Shown here in pieces: positions 34,312 to 46,966 of a stretch of 64,000 nucleotides of DNA. Both the position numbers and the translations under genes were made by a program. The notes beneath the pieces are model-generated. The model searched no databases. It had not been told where the DNA came from and was given only the letters and a program-made list of their open reading frames with translations. The stretch is from contig ML677326.1 of the NCBI GenBank assembly GCA_007922305.1, positions 53,555,785 through 53,619,784 of the forward strand, written 5' to 3'. Each line of letters begins with the position of its first letter. Positions within the stretch are counted from its first letter, which is position 1. The stretch is from Dermatemys mawii. Lineage: Eukaryota > Chordata > Testudines > Dermatemydidae.

Positions 34312-35026
34312 TGTGACGGAGTCAGACCAGAAGGGTATAGGAGAGTGCTGGACGGCAGGTACATTAGTCTCAGGGTGTGCAGGTCCCTGTTCCCTGGATA
34401 GCCAAACAAAGGCTACTCCAGGCCAATCAAGACACCTGGGGCCAATTAAGAACCTTCTAGAAAGGAGTAGAAACAGCTAGCCTAATTGGGACACCTGAAG
34501 CCAATCAGGGACTGGCTGAATCCAGATAAAAACCTCCCAGTTAGTCAGGTGGGTTGTGGGTGTCAGGAGCTGTGGAAGGAAGTTATGCTGTTGGTGAGAC
34601 TGAGTGGTGGACAACTTATCATACAGAAGGAAGGAGGCCCTGAGGTAGGGATGAAGTGGAGTTTGAAGAAGCGGCGACTGCTGTGGGGAAGTATCCTAGG
34701 GTATTGTATTGTGTTTTGTGGATAAAAGGTCAGCCATCTTAGCTGATGCTATTAGGGTCCCTGGGCTGGAGCCCAGAGTAGAGGGCGGGCCTGGGCTCCC
34801 CGCTTTCTGCCTCCCCTAATTAGTCTCTGAGATTGGGAGACAATAGAGACTGTGCCAGGAAGGATAGCTTCTCCTCACTGGTTTGTGATGAAAATGGCTC
34901 AATAGACTGTGACCTTGTCTCCAGAGAGAGAAGGGCTCCGTGGAGGGTCACAGTGAGCCACTGAGGCTAGTAAAAATCCGCCAGGAAATGCAGGATCCAC
35001 GAAGATAAGGACAGAGCTTTGTCACA
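34312..35026 (+). mobile_element. solo LTR, copy 3 (longest) of TGTGACGGAGTCAG family
   Basis: This starts TGTGACGGAGTCAGACC and ends ...GCTTTGTCACA. At 715 bp it is the fullest of the three copies. It keeps both the 5' portion lost from copy 2 and the 3' portion lost from copy 1. A TATA-like GATAAAAAC lies near 34524. Flanking 4-mers are ATAC (34308-34311) and ACAC (35027-35030), a duplication with one mismatch. The 91- and 79-codon frames over it are non-coding LTR sequence. Orientation is the same as copies 1 and 2. Confidence 0.87.
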
Positions 35027-35030
35027 ACAC

Positions 35031-38000
35031 TTATTCACTCAAAATCAGGACATTTAAGGTGGTATTGACAATATGAACTATATTCTTATTTGCATATGCA
35101 TTATGATACAGTTTAATTATGAGAACACATGCTATTACTCACATAACAAAATAGCTACACATTTTTCTTCCACACAACTGAGCACTAGATCATCAGTATG
35201 AATGCTTTTGAAATTCTTTACAATTTCCCAAAAATGAACTTCGAATTGTATTTGATGGTAAAAAATATCAAGATCTGTAGCTCACTATTGATGCTCTGTT
35301 GGGTAGTTTGTTAGCCAGAGAATAAAAATAATATTATCCGTATGAAACCACGCAGCTTTAATATTGACTATATGAATGATCTGCATACCAAGAAATACTG
35401 AGTGCAACAATTCAGGAATAATGTCCAATGAATACATTTGTGCATTTTTAACAAAATATGTAAAAAATATGCAATCTGTGAGAAATTTGAATTTGCTATT
35501 CTTTCTGAATTATTTATGTAGCTCTAGTCTACAAGCACTGAAAAAAATATGGTAAGTAAAAGCCTTTATTAGTTAGGTAAGGAAGCATTTTTAAACTTTC
35601 TGTTATATTTCAGTACTAAAGAACAAGAGTTTCCTTTTATTGCAGTATCTGCTTCTCAAACTATGAAATTTAATGTTTGCTATGTGCCCCTGGTTTTGAC
35701 AAGAGATACATAACTCCCAATGCAACCCACATTGTAATAACAGATTTTTCAGCAGCATGTGGCAAAAACATTAATCAGAATCTTATCTCTATAAAACTAA
35801 ATAGAATGAAATATTGAGGAGTTTTGACTAAAGCAATTGTTACATTTTAATCTAAGTTACACCGATTTTTTTTTTTTAATTTCATGTTTCAAATCTAAGG
35901 CATTTCACCTTCCCGAAGAACAAATAAAGTCCTCACTTCAAGACCTCAATTGCAACTCTTATCACTTTCTATCTAGTAGAACTTTATTAATCTTCTTCTC
36001 TATGTATGTAACTATTGCGCGGTAGGTATACTCCATTACAGCGTGTCAGACTGGGGGTGAGTGGTGGGTGGGTTATCCAAATGGGTATTTAATAGTCCAA
36101 GTGGCCTTGGGTGTATGTAGGGGCCCTGCAGTTCAGGGCAGTATGGCCCAAAGGCCAGAAAATACTCAGGACAATAGAATTTGTATACCAAAACAGTACT
36201 ATGAAGTTGAGTTTTCTTTCCATTTGCTGTGGCATCAAGGGCACTACTGAACTTTTATTTTGCATACTTTCAACTTGTTAGGATTTCAATAAGTGTATCA
36301 TTTTCTCGATGAATATAAATAAGCTATTTGTTCAGCCTGCAGGCCCTATAGCTGTGTCTGATTTCATATAAGTCATTTTAGGATTGAGAGGAATGATGTT
36401 TTTCTCCTACATGGTATATTAAGCTTTACAATGCAATATGTACCTAAATGCACCTCATATTGGTGTAGCCTATAACATTTTGAGAGTTGTACAGGAGGCG
36501 ATGAAGAAGAAAGATTCTAATTTATTAATCAGACAACTTTTAACTCTAGTGCCAAAGATGGTCCCTTAAATAGTCATTTGATCTGGCATCTGAGAGAAAA
36601 TGAGCTTATTAGAAACTTAGAGAACCATTGTCTTACTTCTCTGGATGTCAGCAGTAACTCATCATTTTCTTTCCTCCTTTAATAAATGCCTCTTGCAAGG
36701 GCAAATTTAGTAATTCCAATTTTCTTATTATAATTTCTTTCCTCTTTCTCAGCAATATATTGCCACTTGGAAATAAGTTCATTGTCCACTGAATGCTTTC
36801 GTTGGCTACACAGTAAGAGTGATTACCCATGAGACCCATTCAAAGTTGGATGAACTAATACAGGGATCTGACAGCGCGACAGATTCTGGCCAGTGACTGA
36901 CCAGAAGTGCCTTTTTTATAAATTGCTATTTAATTTAGTACACTGCGAGTACTTTTAAAACAAAATTCAGAACCTTTAAGGAGAGTCATAATTTACTAGC
37001 ATAGGAGTGGATGACTATGCAAATGAGAGGGTTTAATATGAGGGCGATTGACCAGGACCTGCTGGAGAATAAAACACACACGTACCCCCAGTTGAATTTT
37101 AAATCAGAAGGCTGCAACTTTCTTAGCTCAGAGGGTTTCATATACAGGAAGGCAGAAGGCTGCCAGTGACAATCAGCTCTCTCTTGCCCCTCACTGCTCA
37201 GCCACTGTCAGCGAGGCGAGGCTGAGATTTCTATCCCCATGCATTCTGGGAAAAGGGGAGGCTCTGAAGCAACCTATTCTCTCAGGGCCACAACAGTTAT
37301 TTGTCCCCTGCTGGTCCAATCTAATGTTCCCGCCAGTTGAGATGTGGAGCTGGAGGCATTGTGCTAATACATGTGTTAAGCTTCTGAGCATGCTCAATCA
37401 GAGTTAGTTGTTTCTAGAAGCCTGACCAGATTGAGGCTTAAGTGGATGCTCATGCAGTTAATGAAGATGAGCATGTTTCTCACTAGCCATCATGACTCCT
37501 AAATGCTCACTAAATATTTAGAGCCCACCCCAAAACTGGAAGTATTCTTCTCATCCTTCTGTTAAATAATTGTACCAGCCATGACTAGATATAGCAGGTA
37601 GACTAACCTAGTAAGTGGGTCAAGCAAGACGGACTCTCTGCTGTTAAAATATATATTCTGCACATAACATAAACAAGTTGACTGCAATTTTAAACTGATC
37701 AGCAATTAATCTGGGGGTTGTAAGGAAAATATGATTATTTAGGTATGTCCCCAAGAGTGATACAGTAGCTCAACAGATATCTATAATGGAAAAAAACAAC
37801 ATGATTTTTTTGCAATTTCCCTCAGAAACATGCTCCAGTTAAATCTTTTCTCTTATCAAGAAAGTTCACTTGTATAGTAAAACACTACATTTTAAATCAA
37901 AGACTTTATTTTAGGTGCTCTAAAAATTGTGTATGCATGCAAATTGGATAGTTATAGGCATAATTGTTCAAACAGCATACAAAATAAATCCCTATCAAAT

Positions 38001-38967
38001 AACCATTTGGAAATTAATTGTCCATTGTACAGTTTTTCCACACACAAATTTAGAGACCAATTTTGGCAATGTGACTCTCATCTGAAGGCTAATTAAGATT
38101 GAATACATATACTCAAGGAGGCTATAATGAAATAATTGCTTGTGATGTCCAAGAACTCTCTGGATCAGCCATATAGCAGCGTGTGTATTAATTACACTTC
38201 TAAAAGCAGAACAAAGTCATAAAATTAATCTAGTATAAATTTCCCCATATATTCCTATTTTGGTCTCTTAGATGGTTGGGATTTAAATGCATTAAGTCTC
38301 ATGGTTTCTCGGTAGAATGTAGATAATTCAAATGTTATATTACCATGGCACTGAATGAGGCTCTAAACTCTTTTTCTCTATAGATTTCACAGTATCTGGT
38401 ATTGTAATCTATGGTTATACTGCTCATCAATTCCCAGAAAGCTGATTGTATTTTCTTCCCAATTAATTTTACACTCCAGTTAATTATACCAGTTTCCTGG
38501 TGTTCCATAGCCAAAAAGTAGCAAACAGGGACTTTTCTTGTGTAATTGTTCTTGGAGACTTACAAACAAGTGTAAATTCTGAAATTAGAAGAGTGAGCTT
38601 TGTATTTAAATGGAATGTTACTTGTGTTTCAAATGTTAATGCTATTGGGAGTTCAGCTTGTGAGGAGAGAGCAGCTAGAGGGTTGAGCGTACAAGTGACG
38701 AAGTAGAACCATGTCAGGAAATGAACAACAGTATAAAGAGACGCTCTGTAGGAATGCATGAGGGAGAGAAAGTGAGGCTCATAAGAACCTGAATATATAA
38801 TTGGTGGTAATCAAAGCTGGAAAAAAACAGGAGCAAAACTTGCCTGTGGGACTTTGCCATAAGTACAACAGTGATAAGTAAAGTGGCAAGCATTAGAAGA
38901 GCATAATATCAAACAAGATAATTTACAAATCTGGAACCTCAAAATTCCAACTGACTTGCAAGAGGGG

Positions 38968-39002
<35 letters not shown>

Positions 39003-39861
39003 TAGGCACCTCATCACATACGAAAAGGAAAAACTGTGCTGAGAAGGAAGATATGAGAAATAACTTTAGTCAGTGAATTATTGGAAATCCAGTGTGTGGC
39101 TGGCTAAACCTTGGATAGGGTAAAGGATTTGTGACTTCTCTGATAAAAGCAGACTTGAAGAGCAAAGGTTTAACTCCTCATTACAATATTCATTATATGA
39201 TGACATTTCTGAAGTTTGCCTTTTCATTTCATTATTGTCAGGCAATCGCTTGTAGTTCTTTCGATTTTCTTCTTCATGAAACTGTGTAGAAACATAATTT
39301 TCACTAGAATTCATGAATTTGTTCAAAAAGTTCAGTTTCTGTTATTTATCCCAGACTTTTTATTTAAAGCATATGCTATACTTACATCTAAGAGAAAATT
39401 TTGTCCACTGCATATGCAAAATTATTTTAAAGAATAGTGTATATTTGAGGTAAAACATAGATGTGAGCTAACTATTTTCAGTGGTCATTTATGACATCAA
39501 AAACCTCCTTGTTTTTCATACCAGTTTTAACATTTTAGTGAAAGATTATGGAATTCTTCAATGTGATTAATTGAAAATAATATCCATTGTACTTGAATTT
39601 AATCACAGCATTGGTAATTGTACATAGGAGTCCTGAAATACTTCAGAAGAATTAGTTTAAAAATAAAACTCAGGCATGGAAGGAAAATAGAGAATGATTT
39701 GAAATTTTTTTGTCCTGAAAGCTATTACATAAATGATGTAAGAACAGTATGTGGTGTTTTGTGGACAGCATAAAAGTACATAAAAGTTATATTCAACTAT
39801 TGTATACAAGAAAGCTGGGTGAGAGATAATATCAGACCAGTGTTCACACAGCTCCACATAC
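35031..39861. other. unassigned AT-rich sequence with poly-T run
   Basis: Almost 5 kb holds no recognised gene or transposon, other than a T28 run at 38970-38997. A slightly GC-richer patch at about 37090-37400 is also unrecognised. Short frames on both strands lack motifs. Confidence 0.5.
38970..38997 (-). repeat. poly-T / poly-A run (28 nt)
   Basis: An uninterrupted run of 28 T could be the poly(A) tail of a minus-strand retrocopy or plain slippage. No retrocopy body was recognised on the expected side. Confidence 0.9.
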
Positions 39862-41832
39862 AAGACTGGTCAGACCAATTGTCCATCTAGCCCACTATCC
39901 TGTCTTCTCACATAGAATGAACAGAACAGGGCAATTTATTAAGTGATCCATCCTGTCTCATCTGGTCCCAGCTACTGGTAGGCAAAGGTTTAGGGACATC
40001 CAGAGCATGGAATTGTTTCCCTATCCATCTTGGCTAATAGCTACTGAAGAACCTATTCACCACAAACTTTTCTATTCCTTTTTTTAACCCAATTATACTT
40101 TTGGCCTTCACAACATCCTCTGGCAATGAGTTCCACAGCTTTACTGAGTGTTGTGAGAAGTACTCCCTTGATTTTGTTTTAAACCTACTGCCTATTAAGT
40201 TTATTTGGTGACCCCAGTTCTTGTGTTATGGGATGGGATAAATACTTCCTTATTCACTTTTTCCATACCATGCATGATTTTATAGACCTCTATCATATTC
40301 CTCTTTAGTCTCTTTTCCAAACTGAACAGACCCAGTCTTTTTAATCTTTCCTCATAGGGTAGCTATTCCATACCCGTAATTGTTTTTGTTGCCCTTTTTG
40401 GTACCCTTTCCAATTCTAATATAGTTTTTTTTTTTTTGAAACAGGTCAGCCAGAACTGCATACAGTATGCAAAATATAGGCGTACCATGGATTTATATAG
40501 TGGCATTATGATATTTTCTGTCTTATCCTCTATACCTTTCCTAATGGTTCCTAACATTCTTTTAGCCTTTTTGACTGTTGCTCTCCATTGAACAGATTTT
40601 TTCAGTGAACTATCCAGAATGACTCCAAGCTCTCTCTCTTGGGTGGTAACAGCTAATTTAGATCCCATAATTTTGTATGTATACTTGGGATTATGTTTTC
40701 CAATATGCTTTATTTTACACTTATCACCACTGCATTTTATTGCCCAGTCACCCAGTTTTGTGAGATCTCTGTGTAAGTTTTAGCAATCAGCTTGGGACTT
40801 AACTATCTTAAGTAGTTTTGTATTGTCTGCAAACTTTGCCACCTCATTATTAACCTCTTTTTCCAGGTCATTTAGGAATAGGTTGCACATCACTCGTCCC
40901 AGTATAGATCCTTGGGGAAGCCTGCTATTTACCTCTCTTCACTGTGAAAAATTACTATTTATTTCTGCCCTTGGTTTCCTGTCTTTTAACCATTTACTAA
41001 TCCATAAAAGGACCTTTCCTCTTATACCAGGACTGCCTACTTTTCATAAGAGCTTTTGGTTAGGTATCTTGTCAAAGGTTTTCTGAAAGTTCAAGTACAC
41101 TATATTGTCTGGATCACCCTTGGCCATCTGCTTGTTGACACCCTCAAAGAATTGTCACAGAATGGTGAGGTGTGATTCCCCTTTACAAAAGCTGGGTTGA
41201 CTCTTAGCTAGCATATTATGTCCATCTATGTGCCTGATGATTTTGTTCTTTACTATAATTTGCTTGGTATTGAAGTTAGGTGTATAGGCCTGTAATTTCT
41301 AGGATTGCCTCTGGAGCATTTAAAAATATCAGTGTTAAATTAGCTAACCCCAGTCACCTGATACAGAGGCTGATTTAAGTCACAGATTATATATCGCAGT
41401 TAGTAATTCTGCAATTTGAGTTCCTTCAGAACTCTTGGGTGAATACTATCTTCTCCTAGTGACTTATTACTGTTTAATTTATCAATTTGCTCCAAAACCT
41501 CTTCTATTGACACCTCAGTCTGGGACGCTCCTCAGATTTGTCATCTAAAAAGAATGGCCCAGGGGTGGGAATATCCCTCTTATCCTTTGCAGTGAAGTCT
41601 GATGCAACTAATTCAATTAGTTTCTCTGCAAAGGCCTTATCTTTACTGAATGCTTCTTTAGCACCTCGATTGTCCAGTGACCCAACTAAGTGTCCTACTT
41701 ATGATGTACTTTAAAAAATTGCTATTATTTTTTGTGTATTTTGCTAATTGCTCTTCAAATTCTTTTTTGGGCTGCCTAATTATACTATTTCACTTGATTT
41801 ACCAGACTTGTTCCTTTCTATTTTTCTCCATC
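39862..41832 (-). mobile_element. CR1 LINE, ~2 kb 5'-truncated copy
   Basis: This is the longest transposon copy in the window. On the minus strand, from 41832 down, it encodes an RT-proximal SQTEVSIEEVLEQIDKLN (about 41520-41470), NYRP-equivalent sequence, a palm region, the catalytic motif, and LGVILDSSLKKSVQW within the open part 40363-40668 (which continues KKAKRMLGTIRKGIEDKTE). It ends in the 3' tail at GATAGTGGGCTAGATGGACA and TTGGTCTGACC (complement of about 39865-39905). The endonuclease and ORF1 are missing. Frameshifts and stops abound, and the usual catalytic FADD reads FADN (complement of 40822-40833). The 87-codon plus-strand frame at 40823-41086 is its antisense shadow. Confidence 0.93.
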
Positions 41833-41994
41833 TGCATAGCTATCTCAGCAGAGTGACAACACATAACCAATGAAACACAGAATAGAAGGGTTATATCAAC
41901 AGAACAAATTCCCATTGATTGACCATAGCATAAAGACAGAATAATTATCTAACAACTCTTGAAAGCTTATTAAACTTTTTAGGTGTTAAAAAAT

Positions 41995-42112
41995 GCTGTA
42001 GATGTATCTTAGAGAGACAATGTGGATGAGATAATATCTTTTATTTGACCAACTTCTGTTGGTGAAAGATTCATGTTTTCAAGCTTCACAGAGCAATTCT
42101 TGACTTTCTCTA
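41995..42112 (+). repeat. dispersed DNA-transposon-like repeat fragment
   Basis: The blocks GAGATAATATCTTTTATTTG, ACCAACTTCTGTTGGTGAAAG and CAAGCTTCACAGAGCAATTC occur in the order of a familiar high-copy amniote repeat. ACCAACTTCTGTTGGT is itself a near-palindrome. Its class is not certain. Confidence 0.6.
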
Positions 42113-43989
42113 TATACTGTTTATTTGGTGTGAATTTATAGCCATCTTATTCCTTCCCATCCCTTTTCGGTCAAATATTCTACCTCTTCTCCTTTTATTT
42201 TGTTTGCCTGTCTCTCCCTAAATTACTCCATCTATCATTACTTAGTTCAGATGAACCAATTTGGCTGTGTAACTTGCTCACCTGACCCAGTATTTAAGCA
42301 GACAATTAATTTATTTCTTGTAGGTCTCTGACATGCTAAAAGCTGGAAAAACCTGCAGGTAGAACAGGCAAAGTCAGAGACACAGTGTAGTGAAGCAAGG
42401 AAAGAAACCAGTGTGGAGATGTTTGAAGTGGGAAGAGTAATTTTTTAAATGTCCAGAAAAAATGATTTTTCTATATAGTATGAAGATAAACTGCAAGATA
42501 AGAAGAAAACTGCATCAGCAATGTGCTTTGAATGCTTCTGCTCACCATGATAACTGGGCATTCAACAGCTAATCCAAACATTTCTTTTTTAAAGGAACCT
42601 TCTCGCCTCACCTCTGGCATGGGTTTGATTTCACTTCTCTGTTTATCAGTTGTGCATATTTATGAAAAAATATTTTGGAGGGGTACTGCAGGAAGAATAA
42701 TTTTACATCAGACCCATAGGTTTCCTTTAACTTTCAAATAGTAGACCCTGCCTGTTTGAGTGTTTATGAAAATATTCTATTGCCATATTTCTTTTTCTCC
42801 ATCAATTTCATTGAATTAACTCTATAATGGAAGTTGCAACCCTAATTATGCCTTTCCGTAGTAGCTAGATATAATTTTCAATTTACAAGTTATAACCCCA
42901 CATGCAGATTATGAATGTTTTAGAATATGCTAGTTGATCTGGAGTTGAGGTTGCACATGAATTAGTCCAGTTGTGAGAGAGGAAACTGCTTGCAGGTATC
43001 CAAGCAGATTAAACCAGTAATTAATCAGACAGCCAGCAGGACAGAAGGTTTTGAAAGTCTGTTTGATCTTTGGGAATATCTGTGCTGACTAGTTCCAGTC
43101 AACTTTCTCTTAAGGTAACTTCACGTAAACATCGGAAGGCCTGATCTTCAGGGAAATTACTTTAAAGAGCTGAAAATAACTGCACAATAAAATCAATTTC
43201 ATAGTCAATGCCTTTAGCTTCCTTCAAAAATATTACATACACTCCCTTTCTTCCTGTTTCTTGCCTTTATGCTCTGTTAAATCACATTTATAGCAATATG
43301 ATTTCCTGGCATTACATCCAACATGATTTTCCATAGTAGAAATTTGTCCTTTAAACTCACCACTATACTTATGCAGCACTAATTTTTAAACAGGTAGTCC
43401 AGAAAAGGCCATTCACTTTAAAATGGAGTCTTTATACCAGAACCAAGAAAGCCTCCAGTGTGGACAGGAGGGGAGCATACACACTGTCTTGTATTTTATT
43501 ACCTTTCACATGTTCCTTGAATTTTTTTTTTGAGGGGGGTGGGGAAGGGATGGGGTGTTGGTAGGGTGGAGAGATTTCCAAGAAACTCACCCACTTCCCA
43601 TGACATTTCAGTATCAGTAGACATAGTAATAGATATATCAGAAAAAGTGTACAGAAAGTCTTGTAGTAAACAAACCATAATCTACATTTATAAATAGGTT
43701 CTTTCAGAGTGAAGGATCCCCAAAGTGCTTCAAAATTACAAGAGTGATGGTTAAAGTTAGTGAATAATGGGTGAGGGACTCTGGTGACTACGTTGTTATT
43801 GTGCTTTATTAATTTCTTGTTTGTATATATTACTACTGGTGTACAGTAGTATTATCTGGAAGTAATTGCTAGAGTCTGTATATTTTATTATATATACTAT
43901 TTCAAGGATGCCCAGAACTTGGCATGTGTATTGCAATATAAAACTAAATAAACAAAGGAAAGGACACAGAGTTCAGCACACCTGAAATG
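42113..43989. other. unassigned sequence
   Basis: No recognisable repeat or gene. A G-rich patch lies at about 43529-43570. Confidence 0.5.
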
Positions 43990-44835
43990 CAGTGTGTGAC
44001 AGCAACCCCACACTGGGCTGGAAGAGGTTAATGTGAGCCTCTGAGAACTCAATCATCCTGACCCTACTACATCTGCAATAGGTGTAAAACCTGGAGGGAG
44101 GAGTTAAAAGGGATGAAGTCAGCAAGAGAAGCCTGGCTGGCCTCAGGTTGCTAAGCTGTTCTGCTGGCAGACAGAGCCTCTTTAATGGTAGGCAGGCTTG
44201 CAATAGGGAGCCCAAGGCAACTGGGCAGGAAAGCAGGGGAAATGAGTCCCTCCAGGATTCTCTGTGCTCCTGGAGGGAGCTGCAGGGAGCAGAAAGACTC
44301 CTGTGGGGTCAGGGAATTTCTCTGCTAGGTGAGTGGAGAAAACTCATCTCAGCAGAACCAGCTTGGTGGCAGAAAGTGCTAATAAGGTCTGCAATGAGTC
44401 TGGGGAAAAAGCTTAGAAAGAGAGGCACTGTGAGCCTTGGAAGAGGCTGTGGGAAAGGCCCAAGGCTGGAAGTGACCCAAGGTGGCAGCAACAGTTCTGT
44501 GTAGGCATGCTTTACGTACATATTAAAGGGTCCCTGGACTGGAACACATTGGAGAGAGAGGGCCTGGGTTGCCCTATTAAGGAAAGTGCAGTGGAAACCG
44601 CCTGACAAGGAGTAAAGACTGTTGAACCCCCCTGATAACAGGGATGAGGAATAGTGAGTCCTGATCTGGACCCAAGACTCAATGTAAGGTTGATGGACTA
44701 GTGGTTTACCATGTGGCCGGGGCAGAAGGCCAAGCTGAAAGAAGCAGCAGATCAGCCCAGAGCTGGAGTGGCTGTTAGCATGGGGAATGAGATGAGAACA
44801 CCACGCTATGCAATACCCACTCACAATGCTTCCCC
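43990..44835 (+). mobile_element. LTR-like element (distinct family)
   Basis: A GC-richer non-coding block contains GGGTCCCTGGACTGGAACAC (44529-44548), the same core motif seen in the TGTGACGGAGTCAG LTRs (GGTCCCTGGGCTGGAGCC). Near its 5' edge is TGTGTGACAGC, resembling TGTGAC LTR starts. Overall sequence outside the core differs from copies 1-3, so it would be a related but separate family. No clear 3' terminus or duplication was found. Frames of 118 codons (plus) and 171 codons (minus) overlap each other here and show no domains. Confidence 0.5.
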
Positions 44836-45946
44836 TTGTGACTCACACTTTAACACATACCTACATGGGTTATCTGCATAAAACTTAATGTATCCATCTT
44901 GGAAGAATAAGACAGTGAGTCAGGTTTGCTAGGATATGAGTCTGTGTGTTTCATTAGCCACAAGTAGGAAGCATTATAGGAAAGTGATGTTGCAAGCAGG
45001 CAGTGTTGTAACAAAACAAATTTTATTAAGAATGTAAAAAAGCCAGAGTCAACAAGTTATGAGCCCTGTTTTTTTTCTGGTAGCAGCCTGGCCCCAGCTT
45101 ACATTCTAGAGCCTCTGATGTCATACCAGACTAGATCCCTTCTCAGACATGACCTCTTTTCTGAATGTCCTTATCTTCTTACAGTTGTGGCTTTGGGGAA
45201 TATTGATATTTCACACCAGAAGCACAGCAATGTTAACTATCATGTCTGATTCACAGCATACTACATGAATTCTGGATTGCACTGAATAACTGTTAAACTT
45301 TTAATAGGATTCTGAATAACCTATGGGGAAATATTTTGACTACAAAAAGCGTGTATCCCTAGACTTCATTGTTTCTGGCCTACACAGAAATTCACCTTAC
45401 GGCATTGGCGCAGGCTTTTTGATTTTTTGCCTAACTTCTTTTTACACTTATTTTTACTTCATAATTAATAGGCCTATTTTTTGCTGTAGGTCAGCATCCC
45501 AACCTAATGTTTTTCCCCCTAAGCTCAGTGAATTTCTTTACTCATAACCTTTGGAGAAAGCAATTTTTCTACAAATCATTAAATGCAAACTGAATGAAAT
45601 ACTGGCAGACTTCTACCTGTAAAGGTATTTTTAAAGAAAATTTTTATCCTTCCTAACAAAAACTATACAAAGTGTAGTTAGTTTAATTATTGTATCTATG
45701 ATTATTTGTATATTTGGAGTATCTGCAGTATTTCATTATTACCAATTCAATTGCACTCAATATAAATGATGAATAATTTTGTGCTGTGCAAATGGACCAC
45801 AACTAATAACAACAAAACCATAAGAAAAACAGCAAACTCTTATAATACTTCTTTGATCCAAGTGGTTAGCCAAAATTCAGAGTCTTGTGGATGGTGTTTA
45901 TTTAAAGGAGAAATTGATCATGGGTCAGTTTTTTGAAATTCAATCT
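44836..45946. other. unassigned sequence
   Basis: AT-rich; nothing recognised. Confidence 0.5.
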
Positions 45947-46040
45947 GGTTTATTTATAAAAAATGAATATATCCTGTATCCTTGAACACAGTAGGAATCA
46001 AACAACAGGAGAGAATTTCTTTGCTCACAGTTCCTGTCAC
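45947..46040 (-). repeat. dispersed repeat, copy B
   Basis: This aligns with 32347-32460 through TTTATTTATAAA, ATCAAACAACAGGAGAGAAT and TTTCTTTGCTC. The following 46041-46224 may be part of the same element but has no counterpart in copy A. Confidence 0.55.
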
Positions 46041-46224
46041 CACTTTCTTAAATGGTCTCTCCTAGCTTTTTGTTAGGATCAGGGTCCCATTCCTCTCTGG
46101 CTGTCTCTGGGGCTTCCTTGCTGCTTTCTCTGTCTGCTGTGTGCTTCCCACAGACACACAATTCACCATCCCTGCATTTTGTCATCAGGCACTTGGTAAA
46201 TCTCTTGTATTGCATGGCCCAGCC

Positions 46225-46625
46225 ACTTAGTGGTGGCGGCAGCGTTTATTGCCATCCCAGGCACGGCAGGCACGCGGCCTTCAGCAGCACGCCTGTCGGA
46301 GGTCTGCTGGTGCTGCCAATTCAGCGGAGTTTCTGCAGGGGTTCCGCTGGTCCCTCGGGCTCGGCGTACCTGACGCCAAAATGCCGCCGAATCAGTGGGA
46401 CACGGACCTCCTGCAGGCATGTCCCCGAAGGATGCCTGCCTGCCACCCTGACAGGCTGTGCTGGTGCCTGGAGTGGCCAAAAAGTCCTGAGGAGGAGAGG
46501 AGTGCTGGCCCTGGAAGGAGCTGCCGCCGAAATGCCACCAAGGGTGGCAAAATGCCGCCCCACAAATCGTGCCGCCTTAGGCTACCACCTAGGTCACCTA
46601 GTGCTTGCGCCAGCCCTGCAGCCAC
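46225..46625 (-). mobile_element. CpG-rich hAT-like element fragment
   Basis: A sharply GC- and CpG-rich island in AT-rich DNA has recurring AAATGCCGCC motifs at about 46379, 46529 and 46551. Its right end reads GGCTACCACCTAGGTCACCTAGTGCTTGCGCCAGCCCTG. On the minus strand that gives a terminus CAGGGCTGGCGCAAGC, typical of hAT-type ends beginning CAGGG. The left end and target duplication were not found. Frames of 196 and 135 codons (plus) and several minus frames overlap here because stops are scarce, and none has a recognised domain. (Motifs quoted in pieces.). Confidence 0.5.
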
Positions 46626-46694
46626 GGCCCAGGCTTACATGAAAGCTAGACCTTAGGCAGTGTTCTTCCATTGTTTCGGTTGTCACTAAACAAA

Positions 46695-46966
46695 GGCTAT
46701 GTCTACACTTACGGCAGCATGTAGAGTACAGTAACTGCATGTCCAGATAGAATGGGTATAAATAGCAGCATAGACAGTGAGGCACTGCTTAGATGAGTAG
46801 AGTACAGATATGCAAGAACCTTAAGATATATACCCTGCATAGATCCCTACATGCCCAAACAGTGTCTCCTAGATCTACTGCTATTTTAAGCAGTGCAGTG
46901 TCCCAAGGCTGCCTGCTGCTGGAGCCTTTCCTCATTGCAGTGAAAGGCTCTGGCAATGGGGAACTG
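46695..46966. mobile_element. PIF/Harbinger-like MITE, truncated copy
   Basis: This starts GGCTATGTCTACACTTACGG and shares with the element at 3856-4333 the order GGTATAAATAGCAGCATAGAC, GAGTAGAGTACAGA, CTACTGCTATTTTAAGCAG and GTGAAAGGCTC. It stops about 270 bp in, without the right terminal repeat. No TTA duplication can be assigned. Confidence 0.6.

Noticed and set aside
38811..39017. Lysine-run protein frame
   Set aside because: The run is the T28 tract read on the minus strand.
44309..44824. 171-codon minus-strand frame
   Set aside because: It lies inside the LTR-like block, overlaps a plus-strand frame and shows no recognisable protein motif.
46052..46642. 196-codon open frame as a gene
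   Set aside because: It spans the junction between AT-rich sequence and a CpG-rich repeat fragment, and its composition tracks the repeat.
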